A stretch of DNA of 64,000 nucleotides from Ustulina deusta (taxonomy: Eukaryota > Ascomycota > Sordariomycetes > Xylariales > Xylariaceae): contig JAJNNX010000049.1 of assembly GCA_023159155.1 (NCBI GenBank), forward strand, positions 1 through 64,000, in the 5' to 3' direction. Both the position numbers and the translations under genes were made by a program. Position 1 is the stretch's first letter. Every line of letters begins with the position of its first letter. A model generated the notes under the pieces. The model ran no database searches. It saw only the letters and a program-made list of their open reading frames with translations, and was not told where the DNA came from. Below are positions 58,691 to 64,000 of the stretch, piece by piece.

Positions 58691-61600
58691 AATATATTCC
58701 AAATAGCCTAATAGCGAACAAGCATAAATAAGCTATAAAAATCCCAAGTTTAAACACTTAAAAAAAAGAACTATAAACTTTAAGACTTTTAAAAAATTAT
58801 TAGCTAAATATAACTAAGTTTTAAGCTTATAATATATATTTTTATTATAAATAATTTTTTATTTATTTAAAAGAACCTTTATAACTTTATAACTACTCTA
58901 GCTTAATTTATACTTATTGCTAATAATAGTTTATTAGCTTTAAAAGTACTTCTTGTATTTTAATTATTATTTTATACTATAGTTATTACTAGCAGTATTT
59001 TTTTTAAACTAAAAAAAAAAAAAAACTTAAATAAAATCTTAAACAAAGATTTAAGCAAAAAAAAAAACTTAAACAAAATCTTAAACAAAAATAACTTAGA
59101 AAGTACTAAACTATAACCAAACCTTTAAAATAAATTAGCTTAAAGCGGCTTAGCACTACTAGCAGCAAAAAAACTATTTTTTATGTTTAATAGAATATAG
59201 TTTTTAATAATTTTTTTACTTAACTTTTTTATTTTTTTTTATTTATATTTAGGATATTTTTTTTACTACTACTTAAAAAAATACTTAAATTAATTAATAA
59301 ACTAGTAGTTTATTAATAGCTAAACTATAATATATAAAATATATTATTTTTATAATAATATTTCTATTTATAATTAATTTTTTGTTTTTTAGTTAAATTT
59401 TATATTTTAAAAATTAAATTAAACTAATTAAAACTAATATTATTATTATTAATTTATTAAACTAGCTTATAAAGTTATATTAGTAAATAAATAATTTTTA
59501 TATAGTAATTAATATTTTTATTAATAATATTAAAGTTTTTTATTACTAAAACTAAAAAAAAATCAAAAAACAATATAAAATTATATATAATTTTTATAAT
59601 ATAATAATATAAATATATTAAATAAAGATTGCTATATTTATAAAATAAATTAAATAGTTTTAATAATAAATAAAATAATCTAGCTTTATGTTTTTTTAAA
59701 AAATATAAAAAACTATTGCTAAATTTGCTTAAGATATTTTTATTTAGTAAAAAGTTATTATTAAACTTAAAAAAATAACTTTATAATAATAATAAGCTTT
59801 AAAAATATTTTAAAAAAATTATTAATAGTATAAAAAGTTCTAAAAAAAAGTAATATTATAAATAATAATAAAAAAAAACTAAATTAATAATTTATTTGCT
59901 TAAAAATATTTTTATTTTATTTATAATAAAGCTATTTAAAAATAAATTAAAAATTTTTAAGTATATACCTAGGCTATTTTAAACAAATTTAATATTTAAT
60001 TAATAGCTAACTATAAAATAAATATAAATTTTGTTTTAAAATTTATTCAAAAATATATAGCTTTTAAGCTTATATTTATTTTTTTTATTAGCTAACTAGG
60101 GTTTTTTTTATTATAAAGGCCCCTATTTAAATATTTTAGTTCAGAAACTTAGATAAAAAAAATATTAATAAGCAAAGCTTTTTAAAAAGTTTAAGCTTAT
60201 TAAATAGCTAAAAAAGCCTATATATAATTTAATTCTATATATACTAGACTTTTTATATTTAATAAAAATAAAAAAGCTATACTATTTTATTATTTGTTTA
60301 AAGCTTTTAATCTAGACCTAAGGAATTTAAGCAATAATAATAATAATAGCTTATTAAAGCTTTTATAAAAATTACTACTTTTTTTTTTGCAAAATTTTTA
60401 AAGAATTAATAATAGTAATAATAATAAATTATAATTTAATAATTAGTTAATTTAAATTTTTAAATATTTTATTTATTTAGCTTTTTTTATTATAATTAAT
60501 CTAATATACTTAAATATACTATTAGTTTATAATAAAAAGAACTTAGTAAAATTTTAAACTTAGTAAATAAAAGTAGAATTATATTTAAAAATATATAAAA
60601 ATTCTTTTTTTAAAAACTACTATTAAATTAATTAAATAGGCTTGCTACTAATAAGCAAAATATAAACTTAGTACTAGTAGTATATTAAACAAATAAAAAA
60701 AATAAGTTTTATAAACTAATAGCTTAGCTATATATATATATTAAAAAAAAAGTTTAAAAATTACTTTAAATAATATTAGAACTTTAAAAAAATAATTAGT
60801 TTTAAATATAAAAAAAATATAGTTTAATATTTTATAGAACTCTTTAATTTTAATAAAATTGTTTAATAGTTTAGAACTACTTTTTAAAATTATATAACTA
60901 AAACTTTTTTTAATAATATTACTAAGTTAGTTTATTTTTATTAAAAAAGTTTATTAAAAACTAATAAAGAATTTATTTTGGTTATATAAAAGATAAGCTA
61001 AATATATAAAAATATACTAACTAATCCTAAAATATTAAAAAAAAAAAAAGCCTATTTTAATAGCGGAGCTTTTAAAGTTGGGCTAATCTAACTATAGCAA
61101 AAAAGAACGCTCTAACCCAAGCTATAACCAATCTTTAAAAAAAAATATACTTAAAAAAACTAATAATAAAATCAAACTAGACTTTAAAAATAAATAATAA
61201 GCTTTAATAGCAGTAGCTCTAAAAAAATTAAATTAAATTGCTATTAATTAGTAAAAACATAACAAAATTAACTACTAATATTATAAATAAAATAACTATA
61301 ATATTTTTATTTGTTTTATTAAAAAGGATATTAATAAACAAAACTTACTATTAGCGCTTAAAAAAACTTCTATTACTAAAAAAAAAAAAATTAAAAAATA
61401 ACTTTTTTTAAACTTTATTAAATAAGCTAAAATAAATAAATCTAACTTAAATTTTTAAAAAGCTTTTATATTATACTTTATAAAATTTTAAAACTAAACT
61501 AAAATAATAAACTTTAAATAAGCACAATTAAACAACCTAAAAAAGAACTAATAAACTTAAGCAAAAAACCTAGCTTAGAACTTAAAATAAAATATTGCTT

Positions 61601-63290
61601 TATAATATATATAATATTTTTATATAATAGCAAAAAATATTTTATTTAAGCGCTATTTAATACTAAAAATTTAGTACTAATAATATTTTTTAATTAAATA
61701 TAATAATAAAAGTTGCTTTTTATTAAAAAAATATAACTATAATTTATAATAGCTTTTAATGCTATATATATATAAAAAATAAATAAGTATTATATAAAAA
61801 AAATAGTTCTTAAATATTAAAAGAACTATTTTATATAGTTTAGTTTTAAATTAAATAAAATAAACAATAAATATAATATAATTTTTTTTTAATAGTAGCT
61901 AAAATAATACTAACTAATATATTTTTTTAAAAATATTTAAAAAATTATTTTTATTTTAAAGTATTATTGCAAAAATTATATAAGTTAAACTATTCTAAAC
62001 TTAGAAATAGCTAAAGTTATAATAATTATTTTATAAAAAGCTATTAATACTACTATTGCTTAAGTTTTTAAAAAGTTTTAGAAATTTTTTTTTATTATAT
62101 TTAAAGCAGCTATACAACAATTACTTAACTACTAGCTATAGGACTATGCTATTAATATTATAAAAAGCAAAATATTACTATAGGAATTATTATATATACT
62201 ATAAGCGCATAAAAATTAAATATTTTAAAACTATAGTTAAAAGAAATACTAAAAACTAGGTATATTTAGAAATCTACCTTATTATATAGGGTTTTTTTAA
62301 TGTTTATTAAAAAAAAGAACTTAAATAATCTTTTATAACCTATAGTTAATTATAAAAACTTAAATAATATAACGATCCTGGTCCGGTACTTAATATTATT
62401 AATTGCGGAGCTACAAGCTTGCTTTGTAATAGCTAAATAGTTTATTAAAATCGACCTAAAGTCCAGATTTTTTTTAGTATATATTAAAAAAGAAAATAAA
62501 TAAAAAATAATATTTTATTATAAATATAGCTTTTTTAAATATATAGTTATACTAATAGGACTTATAAATATTTTAGTAATTTTCTAAGCTATAATAAACA
62601 ATATATTTTATAACTTTATTAATACTAGACTTTTTATTTATTTAAACAATTTATTAATTTATGCTAATATATTAAAAAAATATAATTAACTAATTAAAAA
62701 AGTCCTAAAATAATTAATATAATATAACTTAATAGTTGCCTTTTAAAAATATAAATAGCAAATATAAAAAGTAGAGTTCCTAAGCTATATTATTAGGGCT
62801 AATAGAATTTCTATAGTACTACACAAAATAGATTATATTAATAAATAAAAAACCCTAAATATTCTATAAAAATTATAATAGTTTGTAAGCTTTGCTAATT
62901 TTTATTAATAGTTTATTAAAAAATTTTCGGTAATTGTTAAACTTTTTATAGACGCTAATAAAAAGAACAAAAAAAAGTAAAAATAAATAGAAGCAATAGG
63001 CGAAGCTTTTAAAAAACTAAAATATTGATTTATTATAGCTTCTATTTTAATATATTTTAACTTAGAGAAAATTGCATACATAAAAACTAATATATTAGAC
63101 TTTGCTTTTAGGGCAGTCCTATTATAAAAAGACCTAAACAAACAACTATATCTGGTTGCTTTTTATTTATGCAAGCTTATATTAACAGAAATAAATTATA
63201 AAATTTATAATAAAAAGCTTTTAGCTATAGTAGATTTTTTTAATTACTAGCGCTAATACTTAAAAAGCGCTAAATATAGGATTATCATAA
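58691..63290 (+). mobile_element. RIP-degraded Ty3/Gypsy retrotransposon, truncated
   Basis: AT-rich mutated DNA whose right part holds a readable Gypsy RT and RNase H on the plus strand (62339-63290). Upstream, where gag and protease should be, no domain could be read. A repeated AAAAAACTTAAACAAAATCTTAAACAAA block occurs twice at about 59,010-59,095. The homology stops just after the RNase H motif near 63,290 with no integrase following, so the element is cut off there. No LTR pair was found inside the window. Confidence 0.65.
62339..63290 (+). pseudogene. Decayed Gypsy reverse transcriptase-RNase H
   Basis: One frame runs the whole length, interrupted only by stops. RT: PIVNYKNLNNITILVRYLIL (family VDYR-LN--T---RYP-P), FIKIDLKSRFF (F-K-DLKSG), GLINILVIF (GLTNAPATF) and FIYLNNLLIYAN at 62636-62671 (YLDDILIYS, both catalytic Asp now Asn). 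RNase H: INYKIYNKKLLAIVDFF (NYEIYDKELLAIVEAF) and YLKSAKYRI (YLEGAKHPI). Stops stand where Trp or Gln is expected, such as AK-stop-F for AKWF and F-stop-A for FQA. These are the C-to-T and G-to-A changes of RIP. It cannot encode a working enzyme. Confidence 0.85.
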
Positions 63291-64000
63291 ATAGGAAGTT
63301 TACGAGGTCAGGTATAATATATAGAGAAATAAATTATATATTTAGTAAGGTTAGCTTATAAAACTAAAGCTTATAGAAAAAAGATTCTCTATCGAAATAA
63401 GTACAAATATAGTATATATATATAATAAATATGCACCGGTCCTAGTATGCTAGACATAACAATTATCCTTTCTTCTTTAGTTAGGTTATCTCTAACCTAA
63501 TATATATAAATATATAAAATATAAAATATATAGTATAAGTAGGTAGTATATATATATATAAATAAAAAGTAATTCAAATATAAGGTTTATATGGAATTAA
63601 GGTAATATATATGTAATTAATACAATATAATCAATTAGGTGTTTATAAATATAAGTATATAAGTATTTCTATTATATTAATAATATATAATATTATTATT
63701 ATTATTAATATAAATATTTTAGTACTTATATAGTATTATTAATTAAAAGTTTTAATATATATATAGTATAGTATGTATATATATATTATATACTTAAATA
63801 TATAATAAATTTTAATACTAGTAATTTAAGCGTAAGCTACGCATAAATTACTTATAAAACTAATCTAGTTTTATATAAATATTCTAGCCTAGTTTTCTTT
63901 TTTTTTTTTTTTTTTTTTTTTTTTTAGCCGCTGCTATTATTATTATTTATTAGTTTTAGCTACTTATATATATCGCCGCTATTGTTTTTTTTTTTTTTTA
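63291..64000. other. AT-rich terminal stretch with microsatellites
   Basis: After the retrotransposon breaks off the sequence is mostly TA, TAT and ATT microsatellites, plus a T-run at about 63,899-63,925. A short non-decayed island (GCACCGGTCCTAGTATGC, followed by GTTAGGTTATCTCTAACC, an inverted repeat) lies at 63,432-63,500 and may be an LTR edge. No gene. Confidence 0.5.

Noticed and set aside
62905..63141. Minus-strand frame of 78 codons in the right AT block
   Set aside because: Antisense shadow of the RNase H relic, which explains the DNA on the plus strand.
63460..63510. GTTAGGTTATCTCTAACC considered as telomeric repeat
   Set aside because: Only single TTAGG/CTAACC half-sites in inverted orientation, no tandem TTAGGG array.

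Overview
The window looks like a piece of a filamentous ascomycete (Pezizomycotina, probably Sordariomycetes) chromosome. Genes carry short GT-AG introns (about 50-140 bp, one of 273 bp) with CTAAC/CTAAT-like branch sites, they are widely spaced, and the composition is strongly two-part. Positions 1 to about 15,250 and about 58,690 to 64,000 are extremely AT-rich, TpA-rich and full of stops, as expected for repeats mutated by RIP (repeat-induced point mutation). Between them lies a gene-bearing block of ordinary composition.

Left AT block: a LTR retrotransposon relic of about 12.7 kb is framed by two direct repeats (about 507-887 and 12,818-13,207). Decayed Ty3/Gypsy reverse transcriptase and RNase H sequence is readable on the minus strand inside it. 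At the edge of the block (15,300-15,925) sits a broken hAT transposase C-terminus.

Gene block, in order: ribosomal protein eL21 (+), a SprT-like metallopeptidase with a C-terminal Pro-Gly-Phe minisatellite (-), a peroxiredoxin-like protein (+), a 2EXR-type protein (-), the importin transportin/Kap104 (+), a CID (RPR) plus RS-rich RNA-processing protein (-), a small DUF4748-like membrane protein (-), a WD40-like plus inositol-polyphosphate 5-phosphatase (+), an asparaginase with C-terminal ankyrin repeats (+), and ER glucosidase I of family GH63 (-). Splicing was resolved by reading frame for eL21, Kap104, the CID protein, the 5-phosphatase, asparaginase and GH63. The genes serve separate housekeeping functions and show no cluster logic. 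Kap104 and the CID gene converge, as do asparaginase and GH63.

The long gene-poor stretches (15.9-19.6, 27.8-33.9 and 50.1-54.9 kb) hold repeat debris: an inverted-repeat MITE-like element at 27.9-28.4 kb, a 130-bp repeat present twice, two 17-C tracts, and clusters of a TACCTAGGTACC-like motif.

Right AT block: a Ty3/Gypsy relic on the plus strand whose RT-RNase H stays in one frame for about 950 bp despite many transition-type stops and then ends abruptly near 63,290. No CRISPR, tRNA or rRNA gene was found. I found no clearly new system. The best leads are the repeat structures, the topology of the GH63 protein and the split N-terminus of the asparaginase.
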